NCBI GenBank assembly: GCA_017545245.1
Contig: JAFWPB010000058.1
Span: 37,904-101,903 of the forward strand
Length of the DNA stretch: 64,000 nucleotides
Direction of reading: 5' to 3'
Source of the DNA: Clostridiales bacterium
GTDB lineage: Bacteria > Bacillota > Clostridia > Saccharofermentanales > Saccharofermentanaceae
Below the pieces are notes generated by a model that was not told where the DNA came from, made no database searches, and saw only the letters and a list, made by a program, of their open reading frames with translations. The position numbers and the translations under genes are program-made. Positions 1 through 8,858 of this stretch are shown here, one piece after another (position 1 is the first letter of the stretch; each line of letters begins with the position of its first letter).

Positions 1-528
1 TTTTAAAAGATAATAGTTTTTCTCATCGACCACAAAAGGAATACCTTCCGGTTCCTTTAAATTCATGCCAAGCGCTTGATTCAGTGCCTCAAGATTCTCA
101 AAAGTCTGCTCTACATCCTCTCTCTCTCCAACTGCAAGAAGAACATCAATCGGTATCCCGTTCGTGATTTGTCCTCCCGCAATGGGTATATTGGATACCG
201 GGTCCAGATTCACAGTCGAAATAGGCATTGAATTATTTATATATGACTTCTTTATCGTCATAACAAAGCCAAAAACAAAAAACAGTACTGCTGCCGCAAG
301 AGTTACTACAGTAAAGACAAAGCCACCGTTCACAATATTTTTCGGAACCCTATCCCGTTTTTTACTCATAATTTGTGTTAAAGAAGACTGAGCGGTCTCA
401 TCGTGTTTTTCCAAAGATGATTCAGAAGCGGAAGAAGACTCCATCGCCGAAGCTGTTTTTTCCAGCATACGCTCTCGCATTTCGTCCGTAAGCTCGATTT
501 TTTTCATAATGTCATTATACTTACTCAT
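1..528 (-). CDS. Anti-sigma-factor-like membrane protein (partial, 3' end off window)
   Basis: About 176 codons are visible; the C-terminus lies beyond the left edge. The N-terminal stretch MSKYNDIMKKIELTDEMRER resembles the cytoplasmic start of clostridial anti-sigma factors encoded beside ECF sigma factors. A Ser/Glu-rich linker follows, then one hydrophobic segment (about residues 69-92), then an extracellular part. The ATG at 526-528 overlaps the end of the upstream sigma gene by 8 bases (stop 521-523), which implies translational coupling. By inference it binds the sigma factor through its N-terminus and senses an envelope signal outside the cell. No zinc-finger HxxxCxxC motif is seen, so it is not the classic ZAS type. 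Confidence 0.65.
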   Translation of the reverse strand, partial: MSKYNDIMKKIELTDEMRERMLEKTASAMESSSASESSLEKHDETAQSSLTQIMSKKRDRVPKNIVNGGFVFTVVTLAAAVLFFVFGFVMTIKKSYINNSMPISTVNLDPVSNIPIAGGQITNGIPIDVLLAVGEREDVEQTFENLEALNQALGMNLKEPEGIPFVVDEKNYYLLK

Positions 529-1204
529 CGAAATCGTACTCCTCTTTCAAAATCTCTTTCAGTTTCTCTCTTGCCCGCTTCAGACGAGTCCGGATATTAG
601 CACCACTTTCACCAAGAATGCCGGCGATTTCCTCTGTCTGGTAACCTTCTTCATAAAACAGGTGGATGACCTCACGATAGTTCTCAGGCAAAGACTTCAC
701 CGCTTCCCAGATAAAGGAAAGGTCCTCTTTCTTTTCTGCAACCAGTTCCTCATTCAGTTCATCTGTATCACGAAGTTTATTATACTCGATCCGGTTCTTG
801 CTAAGATTGGCCGTCACACGGAGTATCCATGCCTTTTCATGCTCAGCACTCTCAAAAGCCGGAGCCTGATCGATCAGTTTCAGCAGTACATCCTGAAGGA
901 TCTCTTCACTATCCTCCATATTATGCACATAAGAATAGGCCAGTCGAAGAATCCGGTTACCATGCTTGTCCAAAACACCCCGCAAATATTCATTCTGCTT
1001 ATCTTTACTGATCTTCGGATCATTTCCTGAAGCTCGACGATCCTTCTCCCCCTGCTCCGAGGCACTTGAAGACGAATCCCCGACCTTACGGATCCAGGAA
1101 AAGAGCACGCCCGTCTTTTGCATGATGCCAAGAAAATACTGACGTACACTCTTTTTAAATACGGTATCTGTTGAAATTGCCGTCTGCTTGAAGCAAAGCT
1201 CCAT
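521..1204 (-). CDS. ECF-type RNA polymerase sigma factor (sigma-70 family)
   Basis: The 227-residue protein has sigma region 2 at about residues 82-145 (LRLAYSYVHNMEDSEEILQD, then WILRVTANLSKNR) and region 4 at about 165-220 (SLPENYREVIHLFYEEGYQT, then the helix-turn-helix EIAGILGESGANIRTRLKRA). It has no region 1.1 or 3, as expected for ECF sigma factors, which direct core RNA polymerase to stress or envelope promoters. The start is backed by AGGAG seven bases upstream. About 75 residues precede region 2, longer than the usual 10-20, and are rich in Ser and charged residues; an internal start remains possible. It overlaps the downstream anti-sigma-like gene by 8 bases. Confidence 0.88.
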   Translation of the reverse strand: MELCFKQTAISTDTVFKKSVRQYFLGIMQKTGVLFSWIRKVGDSSSSASEQGEKDRRASGNDPKISKDKQNEYLRGVLDKHGNRILRLAYSYVHNMEDSEEILQDVLLKLIDQAPAFESAEHEKAWILRVTANLSKNRIEYNKLRDTDELNEELVAEKKEDLSFIWEAVKSLPENYREVIHLFYEEGYQTEEIAGILGESGANIRTRLKRAREKLKEILKEEYDFDE

Positions 1205-1245
1205 GTTGTTCTCCTACTTCTTTTTTCCGTGATTCTCCATCGGAC

Positions 1246-1274
1246 ATTGTATCATGGTTTCCGTTTTTTGTCTT
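1246..1274 (-). promoter_or_regulatory. Candidate promoter for the sigma factor operon
   Basis: On the minus strand AAGACA (1269-1274) is followed by a 17-base spacer and TACAAT (1246-1251), about 40 bases before the start codon. A GGAAAC element in the spacer resembles an ECF -35 motif, but no properly spaced CGTC was found, so autoregulation is only a possibility. Confidence 0.45.
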
Positions 1275-1350
1275 ATATACTATATACAGCCACGAAGAAC
1301 AATTTGTGACAGATACGTTGTTCAACCCTGAAAAAGTTTTTCCGGATATA

Positions 1351-1378
1351 GAAAAAGGACTGCTCTTTCGAGCAGTCC
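1351..1378 (-). terminator. Rho-independent terminator of rpsB-tsf
   Basis: A perfect 9-bp stem GGACTGCTC/GAGCAGTCC (1357-1378) with a 4-base loop is followed on the minus strand by TTTTTC. It lies about 30 bases after the tsf stop codon. Confidence 0.88.
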
Positions 1379-1406
1379 CCTGTAAATCATTATTATGCCG
1401 GAAGCA

Positions 1407-2345
1407 TTACTTGATCTGCTTCATAACCTCTTCTGCGAAGTTCTCTTCCTTCTTAGCAATACCTTCGCCCATTTCGAAGCGGGTAAAGCGGCGGATGGAG
1501 ATGTTCTGACCCAAAGCAGAAGATCTTTCCTTTGTGTATGTAGCGATAGACTTGGAATCATCCTTAACGAATTCCTGCTCTACGAGGCAGTTCTCCTTGT
1601 AGAATTTCTCGATGTTACCAGGAAGGATTCTCTCTCTGATGATCTTCTCCGGCTTACCTTCGTTGAGGTTCTTGTTGATGATGATTTCTGTTTCTTTCTC
1701 GATTTCAGAAGCAGGAACATCCTCACGTGTGAGCCACTTCGGATTAGCAGCAGCGATCTGCATTGCGATATCCTTAGCAAAGTCAGCGAACTCGGACTTA
1801 GCGATAACGGAATCGTCTTCTGTTGCGAGATCAACGAATACACCGATCTTACCACCCATGTGGATGTAAGAAGCAACAGCACCGTTGCCCTCTACTTCGT
1901 AAACTACGAATCTTCTGATAGAAGTATTCTCTCCGATATCAGCGATTGCTTCCTTCTGGAAGAGCTCAACTGTCTTGGAATCATCATTGAAAAGTGTCTG
2001 AGCCATAAGATCTTCAACAGAAGCCGGCTTCTTAGCAAGAATGTGAGTAGCAACTGTATCTGCAAAAGCCTTGAACTTATCTGTGTTAGCAGCAAAGTCT
2101 GTCTCGATGTTGATCTCAACGAGAACACCGGACTTCTTGTCGTCTGCGATCTTAGCGATTACTGCGCCCTCTGCAGCGACTCTAGTGGACTTCTTCTCAG
2201 CCTTAGCGATACCCTTTTCACGAAGCCATGCAACTGCCTTCTCAATATCACCTTCAGACTCCTGAAGAGCTCTTTTACAATCCATAATACCGGAACCAGT
2301 CATATCACGAAGTTCCTTGACCTGTGCAGCACTAATGTCAGCCAT
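1407..2345 (-). CDS. tsf: Translation elongation factor Ts
   Basis: EF-Ts is the guanine-nucleotide exchange factor that regenerates EF-Tu-GTP in the cytoplasm. The protein starts MADISAAQVKELRDMTGSGI, with the UBA-like N-terminal domain and the TGSGIMDCKRAL signature, followed by the two-lobed core; 312 residues is normal. The ATG at 2343-2345 was chosen because GGAGG sits 8 bases upstream; an in-frame ATG 15 bases further upstream is itself part of that ribosome binding site. It lies 66 bases downstream of rpsB on the same strand, the usual bacterial rpsB-tsf operon, and ends at a clear terminator. Confidence 0.97.
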   Translation of the reverse strand: MADISAAQVKELRDMTGSGIMDCKRALQESEGDIEKAVAWLREKGIAKAEKKSTRVAAEGAVIAKIADDKKSGVLVEINIETDFAANTDKFKAFADTVATHILAKKPASVEDLMAQTLFNDDSKTVELFQKEAIADIGENTSIRRFVVYEVEGNGAVASYIHMGGKIGVFVDLATEDDSVIAKSEFADFAKDIAMQIAAANPKWLTREDVPASEIEKETEIIINKNLNEGKPEKIIRERILPGNIEKFYKENCLVEQEFVKDDSKSIATYTKERSSALGQNISIRRFTRFEMGEGIAKKEENFAEEVMKQIK

Positions 2346-2411
2346 AGTTATATCCTCCATTAAAATTATTGATTAATAGTTTTGATTGATTCTCGTGAAA
2401 AGAACCTGAGA

Positions 2412-3185
2412 TTAAGCCTCTGCCAGAGCTTCTACTGCCTCAGCAGCTTCCTCAGCTACTTCCTCAGCAGCCTCTTCCTCAGCAGCAGCCGGAACGTCGA
2501 GCTGTTCGCCCTGACGGCCTTCGAGTACTGCATCAGCAATGTGACCAGCAATGAGCTTTACTGCACGGATCGCATCATCGTTACCCGGAATTACATAATC
2601 AACTTCTTCCGGATCGCAGTTTGTATCAACGATAGCAACTACCGGGATACCCAGACGCTTTGCCTCAGCAACAGCCAGGTGCTCCTTCTTTGTATCAACA
2701 ACAAAGAGGCAAGCCGGCAGGTTCTTCATGCCCTGGATACCACCAAGGTTCTTCTCGAGCTTTTCCATCTCGAGCTTCAGCTTAGCAACTTCTTTCTTTG
2801 TGCGGAGTTCAAAAGAACCATCCTCGCTCATGATCTTGAGTTCAGCCAGACGAGCGAGACGCTTTTCGATTGTCTTGAAGTTTGTGAGTGTACCACCGAG
2901 CCAACGGTTGTTGATGAAGAACATGTTGCAGCGAACTGCTTCCTCAGAGATGGAATCCTGAGCCTGCTTCTTTGTACCAACGAAAAGAATGTTGCCACCG
3001 TCTGCAGCGATAGAACGAACGAAGTCATAAGCCTCTTCGATCTTCTTTACTGTCTTCTGCAGGTCAATGATGTGAATGTTGTTGCGCTCCGTAAAGATGT
3101 ACTCAGCCATCTTCGGGTTCCAACGACGGGTCTGGTGTCCAAAATGTACACCTGCTTCAAGAAGCTGTTTCATAGAAATAGACAT
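2412..3185 (-). CDS. rpsB: 30S ribosomal protein S2
   Basis: S2 is a small-subunit protein needed for S1 binding. Family motifs visible include [20 protein letters not shown] near the start, then [20 protein letters not shown] and [20 protein letters not shown]. The ATG at 3183-3185 has AGGAGG seven to eight bases upstream; a longer in-frame extension was rejected because homology and the ribosome binding site begin here. The 257 residues exceed many S2 proteins because of a C-terminal tail of about 27 residues, almost all Ala and Glu. A very similar tail ends the IspH-S1 protein at 6717. Confidence 0.97.
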   Translation of the reverse strand: MSISMKQLLEAGVHFGHQTRRWNPKMAEYIFTERNNIHIIDLQKTVKKIEEAYDFVRSIAADGGNILFVGTKKQAQDSISEEAVRCNMFFINNRWLGGTLTNFKTIEKRLARLAELKIMSEDGSFELRTKKEVAKLKLEMEKLEKNLGGIQGMKNLPACLFVVDTKKEHLAVAEAKRLGIPVVAIVDTNCDPEEVDYVIPGNDDAIRAVKLIAGHIADAVLEGRQGEQLDVPAAAEEEAAEEVAEEAAEAVEALAEA

Positions 3186-3273
3186 AAAAAATCCTCCTGT
3201 TTTGTAACTTCCACAGGTCCGACTCCTTGATCCGGAGAACAAAAGATACGCCTGTGTGTTTTTTAGCCATCTA

Positions 3274-3302
3274 ATGTTACAATAAAGAAGCATTGTTGAC
3301 AA
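3274..3302 (-). promoter_or_regulatory. Candidate rpsB-tsf promoter
   Basis: On the minus strand TTGTCA (3297-3302) and TAACAT (3274-3279) are separated by exactly 17 bases, about 90 bases before rpsB. The leader is long enough for S2 autoregulation, but no specific structure was confirmed. Confidence 0.5.
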
Positions 3303-3364
3303 GAGCTTTTTGATAAGAAATTGCCAAAAATCAGTATATTTTCCTAGTTTCAGGAGGTTTTTCC

Positions 3365-4699
3365 ATGGACATGTTAACAGATATCGAGAAAAAACGCTAC
3401 GATGAGATCCTTTCCGACCTTATCTCTATTAGAAGTGTAAAGGGCGAGCCCGCTGTGGACGCGCCGTACGGGACAGCCCCCAAGCAGGCCCTCACCTACT
3501 TTCTGGATATGGCACAAAAGGACGGCTTCATCACTGCTAATATCGGAAACAAAGCCGGATACGTCCAGTGGGGAGACCACGGACCGCTCGTTGCCGCACT
3601 CGGACATCTGGATGTCGTTCCAGAAGGATCCGGCTGGCAGACCGAGCCTTTCCAGCTCGATACCAGTGACGGCTTTTTTACTGGACGTGGCGTCGTCGAT
3701 GACAAAGGTCCTGTCATCAGCACATATCTTGCACTCTGCCGTCTGAAAGAAAAATACCTGCAGCCCGAATGCCGTTTCCGCCTGATCGTCGGCACTGACG
3801 AAGAACATGGTTCGTCCTGCATGGAGAGATACTGCGAGACCGAAGAACTCCCTGATATCGGTTTTACACCGGACGCCGAGTTTCCCTGCATCTATGCAGA
3901 AAAAGGAATCTATCAGATGCACTTTGTCGGAAAGACCCAGTCAGATTTTACTTTGCACGGAGGAAATGCAGCGAATATGGTGCCACCTTATTGTGAATGC
4001 ATCGATCTGACCACCATGCGTGGCATCTCCGCTGACGGTCTTCAGGCACATGCTTCCCACCCGGACATGGGTATCAATGCGATCGATCTGATGCTGGACA
4101 AGATGCCTTCCGCTTTTGTCGAAGGTTCAGATCTTCTTTCTCTTATGAAAAAGCACTTCAGCAAGAGCGCATCGGAACCTTTCGCTTCGTTCTTCCCGGA
4201 AGATGAGTCCGGCAGAATGACCACGAATGTCGGTATCGTTTCGATCAACAAAGAAGAGGCCCGCTTACATGTAGATATCCGTTTCCCTGTCACTGTAAAA
4301 ACAGAGGAAGTCCGCAAAAAGCTGGAAGAGATTGCTTCCGCTTTCGGTTGCTCCGTTGTGGATGATTCTGTTCTTGCCCCGCTTTATAAAGAGAAAGATT
4401 CCAGCCAGATCAAGATCCTCTCTGAGATCTATGGAAAGTATCGCGGAGAATTCGCGTATCTTGATGAGGAAGCAGAATCAAGAAGCAAGGCTTTGGCAGA
4501 AACACCCGAAGCCATCGCAATCGGCGGTGGAACCTACGCCAGAACCATGCCGAACATCGTCGCTTTTGGCCCACAGCTTCCATGGAACAAAGACCAGTGC
4601 CACCAGGCGAACGAGAAAATCCTCAGAGAAAATTTGTACCTCCTCGTACCGATGTACGAAGAGGCACTGGAAAAGCTTTCTCAGATCGTGCGTTCTTAA
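3365..4699 (+). CDS. M20-family dipeptidase, PepV/Sapep type
   Basis: A predicted cytoplasmic zinc dipeptidase of the PepV group, which cleaves dipeptides and some Xaa-His substrates. Zinc-binding motifs of the family are present: GHLDV around H81/D83, [10 protein letters not shown] around D112-D113, the catalytic pair GTDEEHGS at E146-E147, TPDAEFP around D170, and a late His in DQCHQANE near residue 418. The M20 lid domain lies between. 444 residues and no signal peptide match PepV. The start has AGGAGG about 8 bases upstream. It is transcribed alone, divergent from rpsB and convergent with the NlpC/P60 gene, with only 11 bases between their stops. Confidence 0.9.
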   Translation: MDMLTDIEKKRYDEILSDLISIRSVKGEPAVDAPYGTAPKQALTYFLDMAQKDGFITANIGNKAGYVQWGDHGPLVAALGHLDVVPEGSGWQTEPFQLDTSDGFFTGRGVVDDKGPVISTYLALCRLKEKYLQPECRFRLIVGTDEEHGSSCMERYCETEELPDIGFTPDAEFPCIYAEKGIYQMHFVGKTQSDFTLHGGNAANMVPPYCECIDLTTMRGISADGLQAHASHPDMGINAIDLMLDKMPSAFVEGSDLLSLMKKHFSKSASEPFASFFPEDESGRMTTNVGIVSINKEEARLHVDIRFPVTVKTEEVRKKLEEIASAFGCSVVDDSVLAPLYKEKDSSQIKILSEIYGKYRGEFAYLDEEAESRSKALAETPEAIAIGGGTYARTMPNIVAFGPQLPWNKDQCHQANEKILRENLYLLVPMYEEALEKLSQIVRS

Positions 4700-4710
4700 A
4701 CGCAACTTCT

Positions 4711-6459
4711 TTAGATAAACCGTCTTACTGTAACTGTATAGCCCATCGGCAGACAATCCTCTACAATGCAGCCGTTACTTGATGACGCATGCACGATAAC
4801 CGAATTTCCGCAATACAGGCTTACATGGTCTACACGTCCATCTGAGTTATAGTCGTGGCAGAGAACGTCGCCGGCCTTCAAAGACTGACCGGAAACATCG
4901 GTTCCCATCTCCGCGATCAATGCGGACTGATGCGGGAGCGATATGCCGTAGTAATGTGCATATACATACATAACAAATCCGGAGCAATCAAATCCATCCG
5001 TAGGAGAAGCATTCTCATACACATATGGGATTCCGATGAAAGAACGGGCATACTCAACCAGCGTGCAGGATGACGGATCTTTCAGTTTCACCGGTTTCGG
5101 TGTCGGCTTCGGAGTCGGAGTCGGTGTCGGGTCCTCAGGTTCCTTCGGTTCCGGTGTTGGTGTCGGCTCACTCTTCTCCTGTACAGGTGTCGGAGTTGGT
5201 TCTGCTTTTGCCGGTGTCGGTGTTGCTTCCGGAAGGTTCGGTTCAGCAAGAACTAACTCAGAGGATACATATCCTCCGCCGGAAAGCTTATACCAACCGT
5301 CAGATGTCTTTGCTACGACTTCAACTTTGTCATTTTCAGAAAGTTTTCTAAGCACGTCATAATCCGTACCCGGACCCTGACGCACATTTACTTCACCAAC
5401 AGAATAGAATGTACCATAGAACTCGCTCTCTTCTGCCTTCTTCGGAGCCGGTGTAGGTGTGTTTTCTTTTTCAACAGGTGTCGGCGTTGCCGGAACTTCT
5501 GTAGGTGTTGGTGTAGGTGTCGAAGTGGCTTCTGGAGTCGGTGTCGGTGTTGCGGTGACCGGCGGCTGGACAGGTTCAGAAACCAGAAGATTGCCACTTA
5601 CATAGCCTCCGCTTGTGATCTTGACCCAACCATTTTCCGTCTTGGCAGCAGCTTCAACTTTTTCATTTTCCATCAAACGTCCGATTACTTCATAATCTGT
5701 GCCCGGGCCGCTGCGGATATTGACTTCACCGGCAGAATAGAATGTGCCTTCGTAAGCATATTCCGGAGCCGGAGTAGGTGTAAATGTCGGAGTCGGTTCT
5801 ACCGTAGGGGTAGGAGTATTTGTTGTCTCTGGAGTAGGTGTCGGCGTCAACTCAACACTCTCCTCTTTCATCTCTTCATCTTCCGGCGGTACAGATGTAA
5901 GGTAACCGCTGAAAACGTAACCCTTTACTGTTTCATCACTTTCAGGAATGGAATACTGTACATAAGACCAGGACGTACCCATGCTTTCTCTTTCCAGCTT
6001 GGCGTGGGAAGGCGCAACATAGATCACCTGGCTCTTGTTGTCTGGTTTCACGTGGATTGCAACGTTTTCATCTTCTGCGTACATCACGTCTTTTACGACG
6101 GTAAAAGAACTTTCGTCGAGCATTTCCATGACCATACCATCACGGTCCTTCTGCTCGATGATCATGAAAGTATTCTCTTTGACGATCTCACTTGCAGATT
6201 CGGCATCCTCGGCTTTCAAATCAAGAAAGCGTACCTTTGAAGACGTATTCTGTGTATTGGAATCGGGAAGTGTTTCCTCCTGCGGTACCTGAAGGCAGAT
6301 GTCAGAAGCATGACCGATGGAAAGCACCGGAAAAGACAGAGCAAACAAGGACGCAACCAAAACTAACGTCACAACTTTAAACGCCCGACGGAACTTTCTT
6401 ACAAGGAGTCTTTTTTCAACTTCTCTATCTAATTCTTCATCGACTATGTGTTTCTTCAA
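4711..6459 (-). CDS. Secreted SH3-domain NlpC/P60 peptidoglycan hydrolase
   Basis: A predicted exported D,L-endopeptidase that cuts peptidoglycan stem peptides. Residues 1-27 are a charged cytoplasmic N-terminus, 28-48 a hydrophobic signal or anchor. Three bacterial SH3 modules follow: a divergent one (about 125-188) and two close copies (about 238-295 and 348-405, each with NIRSGPGTDY or NVRQGPGTDY). Thr-Pro-rich linkers separate them. The C-terminal NlpC/P60 domain (about 465-582) has the triad C492 (DCSGFVMY), H545 (DHVSLY) and H557. The start codon is TTG (6457-6459) with GGAGG five bases upstream; no nearby ATG fits. A WalR-box-like sequence lies upstream at 6540. Confidence 0.92.
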   Translation of the reverse strand: MKKHIVDEELDREVEKRLLVRKFRRAFKVVTLVLVASLFALSFPVLSIGHASDICLQVPQEETLPDSNTQNTSSKVRFLDLKAEDAESASEIVKENTFMIIEQKDRDGMVMEMLDESSFTVVKDVMYAEDENVAIHVKPDNKSQVIYVAPSHAKLERESMGTSWSYVQYSIPESDETVKGYVFSGYLTSVPPEDEEMKEESVELTPTPTPETTNTPTPTVEPTPTFTPTPAPEYAYEGTFYSAGEVNIRSGPGTDYEVIGRLMENEKVEAAAKTENGWVKITSGGYVSGNLLVSEPVQPPVTATPTPTPEATSTPTPTPTEVPATPTPVEKENTPTPAPKKAEESEFYGTFYSVGEVNVRQGPGTDYDVLRKLSENDKVEVVAKTSDGWYKLSGGGYVSSELVLAEPNLPEATPTPAKAEPTPTPVQEKSEPTPTPEPKEPEDPTPTPTPKPTPKPVKLKDPSSCTLVEYARSFIGIPYVYENASPTDGFDCSGFVMYVYAHYYGISLPHQSALIAEMGTDVSGQSLKAGDVLCHDYNSDGRVDHVSLYCGNSVIVHASSSNGCIVEDCLPMGYTVTVRRFI

Positions 6460-6539
6460 TTGAACCTCCAGTCAATAAATTCTTTTCCCAAACTTTCTTA
6501 TTTTCAATTATATCGCACATACCTGCAATCTGGGCATTT

Positions 6540-6556
6540 TGTGACACAAATGTAAT
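6540..6556 (+). promoter_or_regulatory. WalR-box-like direct repeat upstream of the NlpC/P60 gene
   Basis: TGTGAC-ACAAA-TGTAAT matches the WalR consensus TGTWAH-N5-TGTWAH at 11 of 12 defined positions. It also overlaps the perfect inverted repeat TTTGTGACACAAA (6538-6550). It lies about 80-95 bases upstream of the wall hydrolase start and just upstream of a TATAAT-like -10 near 6510. Chance occurrence cannot be excluded. Confidence 0.35.
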
Positions 6557-6660
6557 ATAACGCCCGATTGTTCACAAAATGTACATGATTGAAGAGCATT
6601 CTTCGGACACTCATCCAGTACTAATCAAAAACCAAAAGTGCATCTGCCAACGAGCACAAA

Positions 6661-6694
6661 AAATGGGAGTTGCCGTTTTGGACAACTCCCATTT
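6661..6694 (-). terminator. Terminator after ispH-S1
   Basis: A perfect 12-bp stem AAATGGGAGTTG/CAACTCCCATTT with a 10-base loop is followed on the minus strand by a T-run. It closes the long ileS-to-ispH transcription unit. Confidence 0.88.
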
Positions 6695-6716
6695 CGAATA
6701 ATCATTGATTTTCGGA

Positions 6717-8837
6717 TCAAGCCTCTGTAGAAGCCTCTTCAACCTGCTCAGCAACAGCCTCAACTGCTTCTTCTGCAGCAGCCGGTGCTTCTTCCACTGC
6801 AGCTTCTACTTCAGCAGCAGCTTTCTCAACCGGAGCAGCTACTTCTTCTACCGGAGCGGCTTCCTCTTCAACCTCATCAGAAGATGTAGGATTGATTGGA
6901 GCAACATCCTTGATAGAGATGCTGATACGACGGGATGCAGCATTGACATCCAATACCTTTGCTTCTACTTCCATGCCTTCCTTAAGAACATCCTGTGGCT
7001 TGTTCAGACGGACATCCGAAATCTGGGAAACATGGCAGAGAGCGTCAAGGTTCGGCTCGAGCTCAACGAATGCACCAAACTGGAACATACGGACAACCTT
7101 ACCACGAACGATTGCACCAACCGGGATACGCTCTTCGATGTTATAGAAAGGATCATCTTCCGGCTTCTTGTAGCCAAGAGAGATTCTCTTCTTCTCTGGA
7201 TCAAATTCCTTAACATAAACATGTACCGGATCGCCAACGGAAACCACTTCCGAAGGATGACGGATACGGTTCCAGGACAGTTCGGAAACGTGGATGAGTC
7301 CGTCTACACCGCCGATGTCAACAAATGCACCGAAATCGGTAAGGCTTCTAACTGTACCATCGTACTCTTTGCCTTCCTCGATAGAATTCCAAACTTCTTC
7401 TGCCTTAGCCTTACGCTCGTTGTTCAGAAGAGTACGTCTGGAACCGGAAACTCTCAGGCGGCGCTTCTCAGCGTCAAACTGTGTGATCAATACTTCGATC
7501 GTCTTGCCCTTGTAAGCTTCCAGATCATTTACTGTATTCAGTTCCAACTGTGTTCTGTGGATATAAATGTCCACTCCACCGTAATTACCGATCACGCCGT
7601 CCTTAACAACGTTGGTGATCTTAACTGTAACCGGTGTCTTATTCTCATAAGCGGCTTCGATTTCAGCCTTGTTCTTGCTGAAGTCTACATGGGACTTGGA
7701 AAGTACGATTTCTTTTCCCATATCTGTGTTGCGGATGCTACGTACAAATACTTCGATTTCTTTACGTTCTGCAACTGCTGCGTCAAAGTCAAAATCAGGT
7801 TCGAACTCGTCTTTTGGAATCCGGCCTTCCGACTTATCATGGACATCTACATATACGAAATCGCCATCGTAGGACGTTATTGCTCCCTTCACTGTAGCGT
7901 TCTTTCTGAGCTGTGGAATACTCTCAATGTAATCGCCAAAATTAATGTCATTCGACTCTGGATTCGTGTTTACCCCGTTCTCACTCATGGTTTGGATAAC
8001 CTCCCTGATAATACTCACCGGCGTCGACGCCCCTGCCGTGACCCCGATTCGCTTGACGCCTCGTTCCCTCCACACCGGAACCAGAGGTCTCACTTCATCA
8101 GGTGTACCAACAAGATATGTCAGCGCACAACGATCCGAACACACGTCAAAGAGCTTCATCGTATTGGAGCTTGTCTTCGATCCTATGACTACCATAACAT
8201 CGGAAACGCCCGCCAATTCTGCAGTTTCCCTCTGCCTATTTTCGGTCGTACTACATATTGTACCAAAAATTTGCTCTTTTGCAATTTTTTTCTGCACGAA
8301 TTCACAAATTTTTTGGAATTCCTTACTGGAAAATGTTGTTTGGGAGACCCAAACCGAGTCTTTTTCGATATCAGGGAGCGCAAGACATTCCTCGTAAGAC
8401 GAGACAACATGGGCTTTTTCCCCGCATTCTCCGCAGATTCCGACCACTTCCGGATGGCCTTTCGTACCGGTGATGTATACCGGGTGATCCTCCTCTGCTG
8501 CTTTTCTGACGATCTTATGAATCTTATTTACAAAAGGACATGTACAATCGATGATCTCACAGTTCTTAGCTTGAAGCTTTTCGATCACGGCAGGCGTCAC
8601 GCCATGTGCACGGATCAGGACCAGACTATCTTCACTCACTTCTTCCGGCTCATGGACCAGAAGCATGCCTTTCGACAAAAGATCACCCACAACGGTTTCA
8701 TTGTGTGTGATCTCTCCAAGCATGAATATTTTCCGGTCCTGCTTATTCTCCAGAACCGAATAGGCTGTTTTCACGGCATTTTCCACTCCGAAACAGAATC
8801 CCGAAGATTTCGCCGACTGGATCGTCCAACTTGCCAC
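6717..8837 (-). CDS. ispH: IspH (HMBPP reductase) fused to ribosomal S1-type domains
   Basis: Residues 1-283 are 4-hydroxy-3-methylbut-2-enyl diphosphate reductase, the last step of the MEP isoprenoid pathway. The 4Fe-4S cysteines are C15 (GFCFGV), C100 (CTCPFV) and C195 (ICSTTENR); H45, H78, H128 and E131 (GHPE) are also present. Four S1 RNA-binding repeats follow (about 312-380, 392-465, 478-550, 563-640); the third and fourth are the most canonical (LTDFGAFVDIGGVDGLIHVS). A 50-residue Ala/Glu-rich tail ends the protein. IspH-S1 fusions are known in Clostridia and probably supply S1 function. The start codon is GTG (8835-8837), 21 bases after cmk. Confidence 0.94.
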   Translation of the reverse strand: MASWTIQSAKSSGFCFGVENAVKTAYSVLENKQDRKIFMLGEITHNETVVGDLLSKGMLLVHEPEEVSEDSLVLIRAHGVTPAVIEKLQAKNCEIIDCTCPFVNKIHKIVRKAAEEDHPVYITGTKGHPEVVGICGECGEKAHVVSSYEECLALPDIEKDSVWVSQTTFSSKEFQKICEFVQKKIAKEQIFGTICSTTENRQRETAELAGVSDVMVVIGSKTSSNTMKLFDVCSDRCALTYLVGTPDEVRPLVPVWRERGVKRIGVTAGASTPVSIIREVIQTMSENGVNTNPESNDINFGDYIESIPQLRKNATVKGAITSYDGDFVYVDVHDKSEGRIPKDEFEPDFDFDAAVAERKEIEVFVRSIRNTDMGKEIVLSKSHVDFSKNKAEIEAAYENKTPVTVKITNVVKDGVIGNYGGVDIYIHRTQLELNTVNDLEAYKGKTIEVLITQFDAEKRRLRVSGSRRTLLNNERKAKAEEVWNSIEEGKEYDGTVRSLTDFGAFVDIGGVDGLIHVSELSWNRIRHPSEVVSVGDPVHVYVKEFDPEKKRISLGYKKPEDDPFYNIEERIPVGAIVRGKVVRMFQFGAFVELEPNLDALCHVSQISDVRLNKPQDVLKEGMEVEAKVLDVNAASRRISISIKDVAPINPTSSDEVEEEAAPVEEVAAPVEKAAAEVEAAVEEAPAAAEEAVEAVAEQVEEASTEA

Positions 8838-8858
8838 CTGCTCTCGTCCGCCTTCCCT

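Noticed and set aside
1395..2363. A 322-codon plus-strand open frame opposite tsf, and a similar one opposite rpsB.
   Set aside because: Composition is Ser/Cys/Leu-rich nonsense without a start signal; tsf and rpsB are certain.
6460..6660. Possible c-di-AMP (ydaO) riboswitch before the NlpC/P60 gene, considered because c-di-AMP synthase is in the window.
   Set aside because: The likely -10 near 6510 leaves a leader of only a few tens of bases, and the conserved ydaO sequence blocks are not seen.
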